Source: Marinoscillum sp. 108 (GTDB taxonomy: Bacteria; Bacteroidota; Bacteroidia; Cytophagales; Cyclobacteriaceae). Taken from it: a stretch of DNA of 64,000 nucleotides. Location: positions 629,897-693,896 of the forward strand of contig NZ_LR734817.1 of assembly GCF_902506655.1 (NCBI RefSeq). Direction: 5' to 3'. The notes beneath the pieces are model-generated. The model saw only the letters and a program-made list of their open reading frames with translations. It had not been told where the DNA came from and did not search any database. Every line of letters starts with the position of its first letter. Within the stretch, counting starts at the first letter, position 1. The translations under genes and the position numbers were made by a program. Below are positions 32,183 through 42,388 of the stretch, one piece after another.

Positions 32183-32887
32183 ATGAAATATAAAAGGATA
32201 CTCCTCAAACTTAGCGGCGAAGCCCTCATGGGAGAAAATCAACATGGCATAGACCCCAACAGACTGGAACAATATGCTATGGAAATCAAACGAGTCCATG
32301 AAAAAGGCCTTGAACTGGCCATAGTGATTGGAGGAGGAAACATCTTCAGAGGAGTGGATGGAGAGAAGTCAGGAATAGACAGGGTACAGGGAGACTACAT
32401 GGGTATGCTGGCCACTGTCATCAACGCCATGGCGCTGCAAAGTACGCTGGAAAAGCACGGAATGTACACCCGACTGATGTCAGGACTGAAAATGGAACAG
32501 GTATGTGAGCCTTTCATCCGACGAAGAGCGATTCGGCATTTGGAGAAAAATAGGATTGTCATCTTCGGTGCTGGTATAGGTAACCCATACTTCACCACGG
32601 ACTCTACTGCCAGTCTGCGGGCCATCGAAACTGAAGCTGACGTGGTGCTAAAGGGCACACGAGTAGATGGAGTCTACACGGCTGACCCTGAGAAAGATCC
32701 TACCGCGACCAAATACACTCACGTGTCTTTTCAGGAGGCCTACGAAAAAGGACTGAGCATCATGGACATGACGGCTTTTACCCTTTGCATGGAAAACAAT
32801 CTCCCAATTATCGTATTTGACATGAATAAGCCTGGAAATCTATTTGATATCATAGATGGAAAAGAGGTGGGTACTTTAATCAATTAA
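32183..32887 (+). CDS. pyrH: UMP kinase
   Basis: UMP kinase converts UMP to UDP in pyrimidine nucleotide synthesis. The 234-residue protein of the amino-acid-kinase fold has [15 protein letters not shown], the glycine loop [10 protein letters not shown] and [11 protein letters not shown]. It is followed after four bases by frr, a conserved pair. Confidence 0.97.
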   Translation: MKYKRILLKLSGEALMGENQHGIDPNRLEQYAMEIKRVHEKGLELAIVIGGGNIFRGVDGEKSGIDRVQGDYMGMLATVINAMALQSTLEKHGMYTRLMSGLKMEQVCEPFIRRRAIRHLEKNRIVIFGAGIGNPYFTTDSTASLRAIETEADVVLKGTRVDGVYTADPEKDPTATKYTHVSFQEAYEKGLSIMDMTAFTLCMENNLPIIVFDMNKPGNLFDIIDGKEVGTLIN

Positions 32888-32891
32888 CACA

Positions 32892-33452
32892 ATGGAGGAA
32901 ATCGACTTTTATTTAGATCACTCACAAGAAATGATGGACAAAGCAGTGAGCCACTGCAACTCCGAACTGGCCAAAATAAGAGCTGGTAAGGCCATGCCTA
33001 ACATGCTGGATGGAATCACTGTGGAATATTACGGAGCAAGCACTCCGCTACAGCAAGTAGCCTCAGTGACCACACCGGATGCCAGAACTTTGAGCATAAA
33101 GCCCTGGGAAAAGAAGATGATCCCTGAAATAGAAAAAGCCATCATCAATTCTAACCTTGGTTTCAACCCTCAGAATGACGGTGAATTAATCAGGATCAAC
33201 ATACCACCCCTTACCGAAGAGCGCAGAATCTCATTGGTGAAGCAAGCCAAATCAGAGACTGAAAACGGCAAAATCAGTGTGCGAAATGTGCGCAAAGAGG
33301 TAATGGATTCGCTCAAGAAGCTCTTAAAAGACGGAGCCTCTGAAGATGCCATAAAAGGAGCTGAAGAGGAAGTGCAGAAGATCACAGATCTCCACACCAA
33401 AAAGCTGGATGACCTACTGGAGCTGAAGGAGAAGGATATAATGACCCTCTAA
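32892..33452 (+). CDS. frr: Ribosome recycling factor
   Basis: RRF with EF-G splits the post-termination ribosome. The 186 residues form the three-helix bundle/beta domain, with LAKIRAGKAMPNMLDGITVE and RINIPPLTEERR as signatures. It ends eight bases from the convergent nadD stop. Confidence 0.97.
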   Translation: MEEIDFYLDHSQEMMDKAVSHCNSELAKIRAGKAMPNMLDGITVEYYGASTPLQQVASVTTPDARTLSIKPWEKKMIPEIEKAIINSNLGFNPQNDGELIRINIPPLTEERRISLVKQAKSETENGKISVRNVRKEVMDSLKKLLKDGASEDAIKGAEEEVQKITDLHTKKLDDLLELKEKDIMTL

Positions 33453-33460
33453 ATTGACGG

Positions 33461-34033
33461 TCAAATAAACAGTTTACGTGCCTGAATCATTTCTTCCACA
33501 CGTGCAGGCACCAAATATTTGATAGATCGGTTTGCTCTTATCATTTTCCTGATAAGGGTAGCCGATATGTCCATCTCCGGCGCTTCTATCAACCGCACAT
33601 TTGAGTGCTCCGTCAAATCTGATTTCTGAGCATTGGGCCTGGGGTAAACAATCAGCCCATAGTGATCCAAAATTACCTGATGATTCTTCCACTTGGTGAA
33701 CGAGCCCAGGTTATCCTCCCCGATAATCAGGGTAAAGCTATGATCGGGATGCTTTTCAGTCAATACGGCCAAGGTGTCCACTGTGTAGCTGGGCCTGGGC
33801 ATCTGAAACTCCACATCACTCGCCCTGAAATGGTAGTCATCCTCAATGGCGGCCTGTACCAAATCATATCGGTCAAACTCGTGTAGGAGGTTCTTATTTT
33901 TTTTGAATGGATTTTGCGGCGATACGATAAACCATACCTGATCCAGCTCTGTAGACTGATGAGCCACATTGGCAATAATCAAATGCCCAACATGGATAGG
34001 ATTGAAAGATCCGAAAAAGAGTCCAACTTTCAT
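33461..34033 (-). CDS. nadD: Nicotinate-nucleotide adenylyltransferase
   Basis: NadD makes deamido-NAD from nicotinate mononucleotide and ATP. The 190 residues have the nucleotidyltransferase HxGH motif (GSFNPIHVGHLIIA) and the C-terminal ISATLIRKMI variant of the ISSTxxR motif. It overlaps gmk by four bases (ATGA) and is the last gene of the sigma/anti-sigma/gmk/nadD run. Confidence 0.95.
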   Translation of the reverse strand: MKVGLFFGSFNPIHVGHLIIANVAHQSTELDQVWFIVSPQNPFKKNKNLLHEFDRYDLVQAAIEDDYHFRASDVEFQMPRPSYTVDTLAVLTEKHPDHSFTLIIGEDNLGSFTKWKNHQVILDHYGLIVYPRPNAQKSDLTEHSNVRLIEAPEMDISATLIRKMIRANRSIKYLVPARVEEMIQARKLFI

Positions 34034-34599
34034 TTGAGGAAATCATTTACAACCTGCTCAGCTTCCCTGAAAGCGGTCTTCAAATCTCTATTGATCAGCT
34101 CATAATCGAATTTCTCAGCGTATTGCATTTCAGCCTCTGCTTTGCCGACCCTACGCTCCAACGATTCTTTGGTTTCTGTTTGTCTCTTCTCCAGACGCTC
34201 GCGAAGCACATCCACACTTTCAGCATTTACGAAAACAGAGAGTGCCCTGTCTCCAAGTGCTTCCTTCAGGTTCACCCCTCCAATGACATCCACATCAAAA
34301 ATCACATGATAACCTTCTGACCAAAGACGCTCCACCTCAGCTTTGAGCGTACCGTAGAATACCCCGGGGTACACCTCCTGCCACTCATACAGCTCTCCTG
34401 CCTCAAGCTTCTTGCGAAAGTCTGCCTGCGAAAGGAAATAATAATCCTTTCCGTCTTCTTCCATACCAGCCCTTTTGGCACGTGTAGTCGCGGAAATCGA
34501 AAATTTCAAATTGGGAATGGTCTCGATGAGATGCTTTACAATGGTGGTCTTACCGGCACCTGATGGTGCACAGAAAATTACTGCCTTGCCTCGGCTCAT
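34030..34599 (-). CDS. gmk: Guanylate kinase
   Basis: Gmk phosphorylates GMP to GDP. The 189 residues have the P-loop CAPSGAGKTTIVKHL and the GMP-binding YEWQEVYPGVFYGT. It lies four bases after the anti-sigma gene, an arrangement that places a housekeeping kinase in a stress sigma operon. Confidence 0.97.
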   Translation of the reverse strand: MSRGKAVIFCAPSGAGKTTIVKHLIETIPNLKFSISATTRAKRAGMEEDGKDYYFLSQADFRKKLEAGELYEWQEVYPGVFYGTLKAEVERLWSEGYHVIFDVDVIGGVNLKEALGDRALSVFVNAESVDVLRERLEKRQTETKESLERRVGKAEAEMQYAEKFDYELINRDLKTAFREAEQVVNDFLK

Positions 34600-34603
34600 A
34601 TGA

Positions 34604-34870
34604 TCAGGCTGATTGAAAAACTTTATTTCTTATAGCTTGCGCCAGGTCAGCCGGTACTTTTTGATTGGTAAGTTTACTTCGCAACAGTTCTCTGATTTGT
34701 TTCTCTACTTCGTACTGCTCGAAGCAAACCATGCACTTATGAATATGGTTCTTCAGATAAATCTCCTGCTCCTCAGTGGCTTCATTGTCCAACATTAGAT
34801 GTAGATACTGGAGGCATTTCGCAAACTCATTACAATCATTCGATCCTTTCTTCTCAGAGTTGTCTGACAT
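34604..34870 (-). CDS. Probable zinc-binding anti-sigma factor
   Basis: The 88-residue protein has a HxxxCxxC motif (HIHKCMVCFEQ) in the centre, as in ZAS-type anti-sigma factors, and an upstream Cys/His pattern. There is no membrane span, so it should be soluble and may sense redox state by zinc release. It directly follows the ECF sigma gene, 37 bases downstream, which is the main reason for the call. Confidence 0.75.
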   Translation of the reverse strand: MSDNSEKKGSNDCNEFAKCLQYLHLMLDNEATEEQEIYLKNHIHKCMVCFEQYEVEKQIRELLRSKLTNQKVPADLAQAIRNKVFQSA

Positions 34871-34907
34871 GGTGATGCAATTATTTCACAAACTAAATAA
34901 ATAAATA

Positions 34908-35492
34908 TTATTTGTAGCCCATTGTTAAGGCATATGACTTCAGTTTCTCCTTCAGAAGGTTTCTGGCCCTGTGCAATCTGGACCTGACAGTACCTATCGG
35001 AATGTCCAGAATCTTCGCCATTTCCTCATAAGTAAACCCCTCCAGATCACAAAGAATAATCACCGTTCGGAAATCAACGGCCAATGCATTGAGCGCATTG
35101 GACACCTCATCCCCGATCATATCCTTCACCGCATCTATCCTCAGGTCTACTGTTCTGCTTTCATCAACATCTTCCGAATTGTAGAAGTTCTCTACTTCCT
35201 GATAATCTACTTTGGCCGGTTGTTTACTCCGCTTTCTGAAATCATTGATGAAGCTATTTTTGAGAATTCTATATAGCCACGCCTTGGCATTGGTGCCTTG
35301 CTGAAAAGAGTTGATAAACCGATATGCCTTCATGAAAGTATCCTGAACCAGGTCCTTTGCATCGTCCTGGTCGAAGGTGAGCCTGTAGGCGAAATTGTAC
35401 ATAGCATCTAAATGAGGCAGAAACTCATTGTCGAAAATGTTTTTTCGTTCTTTATCGGAATACTTACGCCTGATTACTTGTTCCTCGCTCAT
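34908..35492 (-). CDS. ECF-type RNA polymerase sigma factor
   Basis: The 194-residue protein has sigma region 2 (about 25-95: LTFDQDDAKDLVQDTFMKAY) and region 4 (about 130-185: FRTVIILCDLEGFTYEEMAK, then IGTVRSRLHRAR). It is a member of the RpoE/SigW-like class. AGGAG occurs 10 bases before the ATG, one of the few clear Shine-Dalgarno sites seen. It is probably controlled by the zinc-binding protein encoded downstream. Confidence 0.93.
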   Translation of the reverse strand: MSEEQVIRRKYSDKERKNIFDNEFLPHLDAMYNFAYRLTFDQDDAKDLVQDTFMKAYRFINSFQQGTNAKAWLYRILKNSFINDFRKRSKQPAKVDYQEVENFYNSEDVDESRTVDLRIDAVKDMIGDEVSNALNALAVDFRTVIILCDLEGFTYEEMAKILDIPIGTVRSRLHRARNLLKEKLKSYALTMGYK

Positions 35493-35726
35493 TTCTTTAA
35501 TCTCCTCTGTTTGCCTAATAATAAAATCGAACTCTACACCAATTTGTTTAAGGTCATTTCAATGTACCTACACCTTTTTACGATTACACTCTTCAAATAG
35601 TTTATACTTATTCTAAATAAGAATGAACTTATTTACCCAACAAAACGGAGTTACCTCGGTACTCATTAATTTACGCTCTCTGTATTTACAACCCGACGTA
35701 TCCTCTGGATTTCTGAAAGGAATAAA

Positions 35727-36485
35727 ATGAAGCTCTCCACCATCATCATTACCTACAACGAAGCGCAAAACATCGAGCGTTGCATTCGGAGTGTGCAGAA
35801 AGTATCTGATGAAGTGGTGATCCTTGATTCGTTCTCTACGGATCGTACACCAGACATTTGCAGAAACCTCGGTGTACGTTTTGAGCAAAAAGCTTACTTA
35901 AACCAAATTGATCAGAAAAATCATGTCCTCACCCTGGCGCAATACGATCATGTGCTTTCACTGGATGGTGACGAAGCCCTCAGTGAGGAGCTGGCAGGCA
36001 GTATACTTCATGAAAAAGATCTGGGGTTCCCGAACCAGGCCTATTTACTCAACAGGCTATCGTTCTATTGTGGGAAGTGGATAAGACATGGTGACTGGTA
36101 TCCCGATTGGAAAGTGAGGTTATGGAATAAGCATGAGGCGCACTGGGGTGGGAGCAATCCGCATGACAGGGTTTTTCCTAGGAAAGGGATCAAACCTAAA
36201 AAACTTCAAGGGGATCTACTTCATTTCACTTTTTCAACGCTCCAGGAGCACCAAAGGCAGGTCAAAAAGTATGCAGAAATCAGTGCCACCACATACTTTG
36301 GCAGCAATAGAAAATTTTCACTCGCCCGCATGATCCTGAGCCCCATCACTTCCTTTGTGAAAAGTTATCTTTTTAGGGGTGGTTTTTTAGACGGCCGACA
36401 CGGCTGGCAAATCATCAGACTGGCTATGATGGAGAAATATTTAAAATACAAGAAGCTTCATCAGCTTCAAAAAATGAAGCACTAG
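35727..36485 (+). CDS. Glycosyltransferase family 2 (WaaE/KdtX-like)
   Basis: The 252-residue protein starts with the GT-A nucleotide-sugar binding fold (LSTIIITYNEAQNIERCIRS), the DSFSTDRT block and the metal-binding LDGDEAL. The order and length match LPS core glucosyl/heptosyltransferase relatives of WaaE. No membrane span is evident. A GAAAGGA occurs before the ATG. Its stop overlaps that of the convergent GT4 gene. The preceding 234 bases to the sigma gene hold no gene that I can support. Confidence 0.88.
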   Translation: MKLSTIIITYNEAQNIERCIRSVQKVSDEVVILDSFSTDRTPDICRNLGVRFEQKAYLNQIDQKNHVLTLAQYDHVLSLDGDEALSEELAGSILHEKDLGFPNQAYLLNRLSFYCGKWIRHGDWYPDWKVRLWNKHEAHWGGSNPHDRVFPRKGIKPKKLQGDLLHFTFSTLQEHQRQVKKYAEISATTYFGSNRKFSLARMILSPITSFVKSYLFRGGFLDGRHGWQIIRLAMMEKYLKYKKLHQLQKMKH

Positions 36486-37555
36486 CCAATAAGCTCCGTA
36501 AAGTACGCTTCATACTCTGTGACTGTTCTTTCTACTAAAAATTTTTCAATGGCATCTTTATAGGCCCTATTCACAAATTGCTCTCGCAAAATCTCATCCT
36601 CCGCCAGCCGCTGAATTTTCACAGCCAAATCCCGAGAATCCCCATTGTCAAAAAGGAACCCATTCACGCCATCTTGTATAATATCGGGAATCCCACCGAA
36701 TCTTGAACCAATCACAGGAACCCTGCTGAGCATGGCCTCTACCAGTGCCAGACCGAACCCATCCATATGTGAGGGCAACACATTCACATGGGCCAACTGC
36801 AGGTAATGAAGTGCCTCCTCATGGCTCACCACGCCTGTAAATAGGATGCGTTGTTTAGGGCTTTCACTGGCTAGCCATTCCGCAAAATCGCCCTCATTAA
36901 TCCCTACAAATAAAATACTGTAATCCTCCGGAAGGTATTTCAGTGCGCTAATGATTTCTCCTTGCAGTTTTTTCCTACTGATACAACAGATGATCTTACC
37001 GGTCAGGCCATGTACCCTCCTGAGCTCCTCCACGTTCTCCTTCTTTACATTCAGCAAAAGATCCTCTGGAACGCCGTTGAATATTACTTTCAGGTGAGCT
37101 TCATTATAACCCTTTGCCAAAAAAATATCTCTCAATCCTTTGCTTACCATCACAATACCTGAAGTCCCGGCCGTATGAAACCATCGTTTGATCCACGGCT
37201 CATTTCGTGGCCTTTGCCTTCTGGTGAAAACAATTTTCACATCCAATGCGAATGCCCACTTAGCAAGAATGGTGAGGTTGCGGTCTTTCCCGCCCTGTGC
37301 ATTGATGAGGTCGATCTGATGTTTTCTGACGATGCGACCAACTGCCCGGACGGAGGCCAAATCCAGATAGGACGCAAAAGGCACATCATGACATTCAACA
37401 CTTCCCAGTCTCTGGACCAAATCCCAAAGTAAAGAGCCCCTCCTACAGGCCAGATGAACCTCATGCCCTTTTCGGGCAAGGCCTCTAACGAGATAATAAA
37501 TAGAATGGGTAGATCCGGCTACTCCGCCCTGGCACGTGGTGAAGAGTATTTTCAT
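36482..37555 (-). CDS. Glycosyltransferase family 4
   Basis: The 357-residue protein has the GT-B layout: the N-terminal acceptor domain begins MKILFTTCQGGVAGSTHSI, and the C-terminal donor domain has GFGLALVEAMLSRVPVIGS with the GT4 ExxxxxxxE pattern. It probably acts on LPS or another surface glycan. The start is at 37555, because a longer frame from 37579 runs into the terminator hairpin of ahcY. The start codon is only five bases after that terminator's T-run, so expression must involve read-through or a promoter inside ahcY. Confidence 0.88.
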   Translation of the reverse strand: MKILFTTCQGGVAGSTHSIYYLVRGLARKGHEVHLACRRGSLLWDLVQRLGSVECHDVPFASYLDLASVRAVGRIVRKHQIDLINAQGGKDRNLTILAKWAFALDVKIVFTRRQRPRNEPWIKRWFHTAGTSGIVMVSKGLRDIFLAKGYNEAHLKVIFNGVPEDLLLNVKKENVEELRRVHGLTGKIICCISRKKLQGEIISALKYLPEDYSILFVGINEGDFAEWLASESPKQRILFTGVVSHEEALHYLQLAHVNVLPSHMDGFGLALVEAMLSRVPVIGSRFGGIPDIIQDGVNGFLFDNGDSRDLAVKIQRLAEDEILREQFVNRAYKDAIEKFLVERTVTEYEAYFTELIG

Positions 37556-37560
37556 GGCAT

Positions 37561-37595
37561 AAAAAAGGCGGCCTTCCATTAAGAAAAGCCGCCTT
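37561..37595 (-). terminator. Terminator after ahcY, just before the GT4 start
   Basis: Minus strand: AAGGCGGC, a 15-base loop, GCCGCCTT, then six T. It lies 23 bases after the ahcY stop. The stem would also work on the plus strand but no plus-strand gene ends here. Confidence 0.8.
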
Positions 37596-37618
37596 CTAAG
37601 ATATTTAAAGTTGAGCGA

Positions 37619-38926
37619 TTAATATCGGTAAGTATCCGGTTTAAATGGCCCGGCCACTGTCACTCCAATGTACTCTGCCTGCTCCTGAGATAGGGTTTCA
37701 AGCTCCACTCCTATTTTGGCGAGGTGAAGCGCTGCTACTTTCTCGTCCAAATGCTTAGGAAGCGTATAAACGGCATTTTCATAATTCTTCACGTTGGTCC
37801 ACAGCTCTATCTGAGCCAGTGTCTGGTTGGTGAATGAATTACTCATCACAAAAGAAGGGTGTCCGGTAGCGCATCCGAGATTCACCAGTCTGCCTTCTGC
37901 GAGAAGAATGATTTCCTTACCATCAATATTATACAAATCTACCTGAGGCTTAATCTCCACCTTGGTACTTCCGTAGTTTCCATTCAACCAGGCTACATCA
38001 ATCTCATTGTCAAAGTGGCCGATGTTGCAAACGATCGTTTTGTCATGCATGAGTTTAAAATGCTCTCCTCGGATGATGTCTTTGTTACCAGTGGCAGTAA
38101 CAATAATATCTGCTCTAGGCACAGCATCCACCATTCTCTTTACTTCATAGCCGTCCATAGCGGCCTGCAGCGCACAGATTGGGTCTATTTCAGTCACGAT
38201 CACTCTCACTCCTGCGCCACGCAATGAAGCTGCTGAGCCTTTCCCTACATCGCCATACCCGGCAACCACGGCTACTTTACCAGCCAGCATGATGTCTGTA
38301 GCTCTCCTGATCGCATCTACCAAAGACTCCTTACAGCCATATTTGTTGTCAAACTTCGACTTGGTGACCGAGTCGTTTACGTTGATAGCAGGCATTGGTA
38401 GTGTCCCTTTTCTCATGCGCTCATATAGCCTGTGGACACCAGTGGTAGTCTCCTCAGAAAGGCCATTAATCCCTTCTACCAACTCAGGGTATCTATCCAA
38501 TACCATATTGGTAAGGTCTCCACCATCATCCAAAATCATGTTCAGAGGCTTACCACCCTCAAACGCGAATAGTGTTTGCTCTATGCACCAGTCAAATTCC
38601 TCCTCATTGAGGCCTTTCCATGCAAATACCGGCACACCAGCCTTAGCAATCGCCGCAGCAGCGTGATCCTGTGTTGAAAATATATTACATGAAGACCAGG
38701 ATACTTCAGCTCCCAACTCCACGAGGGTTTCTATCAAAACGGCCGTTTGTATGGTCATATGCAAACAACCTGCTATGCGGGCTCCCTTCAGTATTTTTGA
38801 AGGTCCGTATTCTTCTCGTAAGGCCATCAGACCAGGCATTTCAGCCTCTGCCAACCTTATTTCGTTCCGGCCATATTCGGCCAGGTTAATGTCTTTTACT
38901 TTGTAGTTCAGCTTTTCTTCAATCAT
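37619..38926 (-). CDS. ahcY: Adenosylhomocysteinase
   Basis: This enzyme hydrolyses S-adenosylhomocysteine to homocysteine and adenosine, relieving product inhibition of methyltransferases. The 435 residues have the NAD-binding [20 protein letters not shown], the [20 protein letters not shown] block near the start and the C-terminal KPDTYRY. A terminator follows and a promoter element precedes it, so it is likely monocistronic. Confidence 0.98.
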   Translation of the reverse strand: MIEEKLNYKVKDINLAEYGRNEIRLAEAEMPGLMALREEYGPSKILKGARIAGCLHMTIQTAVLIETLVELGAEVSWSSCNIFSTQDHAAAAIAKAGVPVFAWKGLNEEEFDWCIEQTLFAFEGGKPLNMILDDGGDLTNMVLDRYPELVEGINGLSEETTTGVHRLYERMRKGTLPMPAINVNDSVTKSKFDNKYGCKESLVDAIRRATDIMLAGKVAVVAGYGDVGKGSAASLRGAGVRVIVTEIDPICALQAAMDGYEVKRMVDAVPRADIIVTATGNKDIIRGEHFKLMHDKTIVCNIGHFDNEIDVAWLNGNYGSTKVEIKPQVDLYNIDGKEIILLAEGRLVNLGCATGHPSFVMSNSFTNQTLAQIELWTNVKNYENAVYTLPKHLDEKVAALHLAKIGVELETLSQEQAEYIGVTVAGPFKPDTYRY

Positions 38927-38945
38927 GACTCAATTTTTACAAGCG

Positions 38946-38953
38946 CAAAATTA
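38946..38953 (-). promoter_or_regulatory. -7 element of ahcY
   Basis: TAATTTTG on the minus strand matches TAnnTTTG and lies 19 bases before the ahcY ATG. The -33 region lacks a clean TTTG. Confidence 0.5.
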
Positions 38954-38975
38954 ATAAATTAAAAGTATTGGGTTG

Positions 38976-39734
38976 TTAATAGAGGAATGCTATTTCCTTC
39001 ACATCGAAACGCCTGACGATATTGTTTGTTTTGACTGTAAGCCTGCCAGTATCGTCAATGCCAATAATTTCGCCTTCAAATATCCCTTCTTTATCCCGGA
39101 AAGAGTGGATTTCTCCACGCCACCTCATCAGCTTGTAATAGGCCCCAAGAAGGCCTCTGGTATCTCCTGATTTCAATTTCAGGTAATACTTTTCCAACTG
39201 CTGAATGATCTGCTCCAGTAACTCCTCTAGTTCGCAAGTCACACCACTTTCCATCAGAATGGAAGTGGCGGTTGCAAGAGGAAAGTGGGATTGATTGACA
39301 TTTACGCCTATTCCTACTACCGCATCTGCTATCACACCACCTTCAATCATGGTCTCTACCAAAATGCCCGAGATTTTTTTATCACCCACATAGACATCAT
39401 TTGGCCACTTCAATTCAACTTTGTCACTTACCCTTGGGACTAAGGCATCTACCACTGCCAATCCTGAAATGATATTTAATAGATATGCCTGTTTGGGCAA
39501 GAGTACTTTTGGTGTCAGATAAATGGAAAAAAGAAGGTTTTTACCGCGTTCGCTCAGCCAGGCGTTGCCTCGTTGTCCTTTTCCAGCTATTTGGTGTCCG
39601 GTGTGTAATACATGACCCTCATTAAGGGTTTCGCGACGGATTCTTAGCAGCAGCTCCTCATTGGTACTGTGACATTCTGGCAGGAATTCGAGCATTTTGC
39701 CTAGAAATAGCGGTTTGGCAAAGTATTTATGCAA
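38976..39734 (-). CDS. birA: Biotin-[acetyl-CoA-carboxylase] ligase, short form
   Basis: The enzyme attaches biotin to carrier proteins such as the one encoded at 31.6 kb. The 252 residues have the substrate region ECHSTNEELL, the biotinyl-AMP loop GQRGNAW (family GRGRxGxxW) and KWPNDVYVGDKKISGI. There is no N-terminal helix-turn-helix, so it is a ligase only, not a repressor. The start is unclear: TTG at 39734 keeps the segment HKYFAKPLFLGK, which I believe is shared by Bacteroidota homologues; the first ATG is at 39695. Confidence 0.9.
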   Translation of the reverse strand: MHKYFAKPLFLGKMLEFLPECHSTNEELLLRIRRETLNEGHVLHTGHQIAGKGQRGNAWLSERGKNLLFSIYLTPKVLLPKQAYLLNIISGLAVVDALVPRVSDKVELKWPNDVYVGDKKISGILVETMIEGGVIADAVVGIGVNVNQSHFPLATATSILMESGVTCELEELLEQIIQQLEKYYLKLKSGDTRGLLGAYYKLMRWRGEIHSFRDKEGIFEGEIIGIDDTGRLTVKTNNIVRRFDVKEIAFLY

Positions 39735-39744
39735 AGTATATTAG

Positions 39745-39752
39745 TATTTTTG
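39745..39752 (+). promoter_or_regulatory. -7-like element upstream of rsfS
   Basis: TATTTTTG matches TAnnTTTG, 29 bases before the rsfS ATG. The matching -33 region has TTTA rather than TTTG. Confidence 0.4.
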
Positions 39753-39781
39753 AAGATAAAGTAAGACTAAAAAATGATTGA

Positions 39782-40162
39782 ATGCAGGTAAAAACAAAAG
39801 AAGCAATTAATTCCAGTAAATTAAGTGAACTGGTGGCGCAGGGTATGGTGGAGAAGAAGGCTTCTGATGTAGTGGTGATGGATCTTCGGGAAGTGAAAAA
39901 CGCTGTAGCGGATTACTTTATCATCTGTTCTGGAAATTCTGATACTCAAATAGATGCAATTGCCGATTCTATAGAGGATGAGGTCTTTAAGCATTCTACT
40001 CAAAATCCCTGGAAAAGAGAAGGAAAAGAAAGCCGAGAGTGGATCATCATTGATTATGTAGATGTAGTTGCTCATGTTTTCAATAAAGAAAAGAGAAAAT
40101 TTTACGGTCTGGAGGAGCTATGGGGCGATGCTAAAGTCACCCAGATAGACAAAGAGAACTAA
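39782..40162 (+). CDS. rsfS: Ribosomal silencing factor RsfS
   Basis: RsfS (YbeB/Iojap family) binds uL14 and blocks subunit joining when nutrients are low. The 126 residues include DVVVMDLREVKNAVADYFII and DYVDVVAHVFNKEKRKFYGL, both family signatures. It is followed after 45 bases by ftsH, a conserved Bacteroidota neighbour. Confidence 0.95.
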   Translation: MQVKTKEAINSSKLSELVAQGMVEKKASDVVVMDLREVKNAVADYFIICSGNSDTQIDAIADSIEDEVFKHSTQNPWKREGKESREWIIIDYVDVVAHVFNKEKRKFYGLEELWGDAKVTQIDKEN

Positions 40163-40207
40163 TTCACCTTCTGAGCGTTGTACGAATTAAACTTTTACAA
40201 ATAGATA

Positions 40208-42337
40208 ATGGCGGATAAACCGAGACAGAAAAACCCACTAATGGGTGGAAAGCCAAATAAACCCAACTATCAACTACTGATTATAGTAGGCTTGATTACC
40301 GTGGTTTTTGGATTTACATATTTCAGCCGTAGTAACACCACAGTTTCAATCTCTGATAAGCGATTTGAACAGATGGTCTTAGCTAACGATGTGAAAAAGG
40401 TCGTTCTCATCAAAAATCAGGATGAGGTGGAGGTCACACTGAAACCAGAGGCCCTGCAGAACACCAAATACAAAATAGAGTTAGAGGAACAATCCCCGTT
40501 TTCTACCAATAGCGGACCTCATTATAAATTCAAAATTGTAGACCCAACAATCTTCAATCAGAAGTTTAATGAGCTGATGGATAAACTACCCAAGGATCAG
40601 CAAATCGGGTATGAAGTAGACGAGCGGCAGGACTTTACCACCTTTATCTTCAACTGGGGATTCCTATTCCTGATCATCTTCGGGTTCTGGTTTCTGATGA
40701 GAAGAATGACAGGTGGTGGTGGCCCCGGTGGTCAGATTTTCAATATCGGGAAATCAAAAGCGGCACTTTTCGATGCTGAAAATAAAGTCAAAATCACATT
40801 CAATGATGCCGCCGGTCTTGAAGAAGCCAAGGAGGAAATCAAAGAGATTGTTGACTTCCTTCAAAACCCAGGGAAATTCACGACACTGGGTGGCAAAATT
40901 CCGAAAGGAGCCTTACTTGTAGGCCCTCCCGGAACAGGTAAAACCTTACTTGCCAAAGCGGTGGCTGGTGAAGCTGGCGTGCCTTTCTTCACACTTTCAG
41001 GATCTGATTTCGTGGAAATGTTTGTGGGTGTGGGTGCTGCCAGGGTAAGGGACCTCTTTAAGCAAGCCAAAGAAAAAGCACCTTGTATTGTCTTTATTGA
41101 TGAAATAGATGCCATCGGCAGATCCCGGGGAAAGGGCCAAATGCCAGGCTCCAACGATGAGCGAGAAAACACCCTCAACTCTCTGTTGGTAGAGATGGAC
41201 GGCTTTTCCACAGACTCGGGAGTAATCATACTGGCGGCAACTAACCGTCCTGATGTACTCGATTCTGCCCTGCTGAGACCTGGTAGATTTGACAGACAAA
41301 TCAGTATTGACAAACCAGATATTATTGGCAGAGAAGCTATTTTCAAAGTACACCTGAAGCCAATCAAGCAGCACGAAAATGTGGATGCTAAAAAACTGGC
41401 AGCACAGACCCCCGGGTTTGCAGGAGCTGAAATCGCCAATGTATGTAACGAAGCAGCACTCATCGCTGCCCGACGTGACAAAAAGGCCGTTGATATGGCC
41501 GATTTTCAGGATGCCATTGACAGAGTCATTGGTGGACTGGAGAAAAAGAATAAAATCATCTCTCCTGAAGAGAAAAAAATCGTGGCATATCACGAAGCAG
41601 GTCACGCCGTGGCGGGTTGGTTTCTGGAGCATGCAGACCCCTTGGTAAAAGTGAGTATCGTGCCACGTGGTGTAGCCGCGCTGGGATATGCGCAGTATCT
41701 ACCCAAAGAGCAGTTTCTCTATCAGACCGAGCAGCTCATGGATGAGATGTGTATGGCACTGGGTGGCAGAGTGGCAGAGGATTTGGTTTTCGGAAAAATC
41801 TCTACTGGCGCGCTCAGCGATCTCGAAAGGATCACCAAACTGGCCTACAGCATCGTCACTGTGTACGGTATGAATGATAAGATCGGGAACGTCTCGTTTT
41901 ACGACAGTAAACAATCAGAATATAATTTCACCAAACCATATTCTGATGCCACGGCTGAGCTGATAGATAAGGAAGTGAAGAGCCTCATAGATCAGGCCTA
42001 CGCCCGCACCAAGGAGCTGCTTAAAGAAAAAGGCAAGGAACTGGAGATCATAGCGAAGGAGCTGCTTGAAAAAGAGATTATTTTTCAGGGTGATCTTGAC
42101 AGGCTGATTGGTAAGCGTCCTTTTGAGAATCAAACTACCTATGAGCGGTTTACTAATAATAAAAATGTAAACGACGAAAGGGATGAACAAGAGGCACTTG
42201 AAAAGCTAGAGGCTGAAAAAGCGAAGCAAGAAGAGCTGGCTAAGCTGAAAAGCAACGTAATCCAGGAGGTACAAAAAGAAGATGGTGCGGTAGACACCGA
42301 AACAGAGGAAGAACTGGAGGACAAAAAGCAGTCCTAA
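40208..42337 (+). CDS. ftsH: ATP-dependent zinc metalloprotease FtsH
   Basis: FtsH is a membrane-bound AAA protease for membrane and regulatory proteins. The 709 residues have a first span at about 22-40, a second at about 145-165 just after the periplasmic part, Walker [20 protein letters not shown], Walker [10 protein letters not shown], the second region of homology ([17 protein letters not shown]) and the zinc site HEAGH. The tail (about 640-709) is a charged Glu/Lys-rich segment. A terminator follows 24 bases after the stop. Confidence 0.98.
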   Translation: MADKPRQKNPLMGGKPNKPNYQLLIIVGLITVVFGFTYFSRSNTTVSISDKRFEQMVLANDVKKVVLIKNQDEVEVTLKPEALQNTKYKIELEEQSPFSTNSGPHYKFKIVDPTIFNQKFNELMDKLPKDQQIGYEVDERQDFTTFIFNWGFLFLIIFGFWFLMRRMTGGGGPGGQIFNIGKSKAALFDAENKVKITFNDAAGLEEAKEEIKEIVDFLQNPGKFTTLGGKIPKGALLVGPPGTGKTLLAKAVAGEAGVPFFTLSGSDFVEMFVGVGAARVRDLFKQAKEKAPCIVFIDEIDAIGRSRGKGQMPGSNDERENTLNSLLVEMDGFSTDSGVIILAATNRPDVLDSALLRPGRFDRQISIDKPDIIGREAIFKVHLKPIKQHENVDAKKLAAQTPGFAGAEIANVCNEAALIAARRDKKAVDMADFQDAIDRVIGGLEKKNKIISPEEKKIVAYHEAGHAVAGWFLEHADPLVKVSIVPRGVAALGYAQYLPKEQFLYQTEQLMDEMCMALGGRVAEDLVFGKISTGALSDLERITKLAYSIVTVYGMNDKIGNVSFYDSKQSEYNFTKPYSDATAELIDKEVKSLIDQAYARTKELLKEKGKELEIIAKELLEKEIIFQGDLDRLIGKRPFENQTTYERFTNNKNVNDERDEQEALEKLEAEKAKQEELAKLKSNVIQEVQKEDGAVDTETEEELEDKKQS

Positions 42338-42361
42338 AAACATAAATACATTGCTTAAATT

Positions 42362-42388
42362 GGGAGCCCTAAAAGGCTCCCTTTTTTT
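42362..42388 (+). terminator. Terminator after ftsH, abutting the next start codon
   Basis: GGGAGCC-CTAAAA-GGCTCCC, a perfect seven-pair stem, is followed by seven T. The base after the T-run is the A of the next gene's ATG. Confidence 0.85.

Noticed and set aside
40861..41632. Long open frames opposite ftsH.
   Set aside because: They are antisense images of the conserved AAA domain, in a region already fully explained by ftsH.
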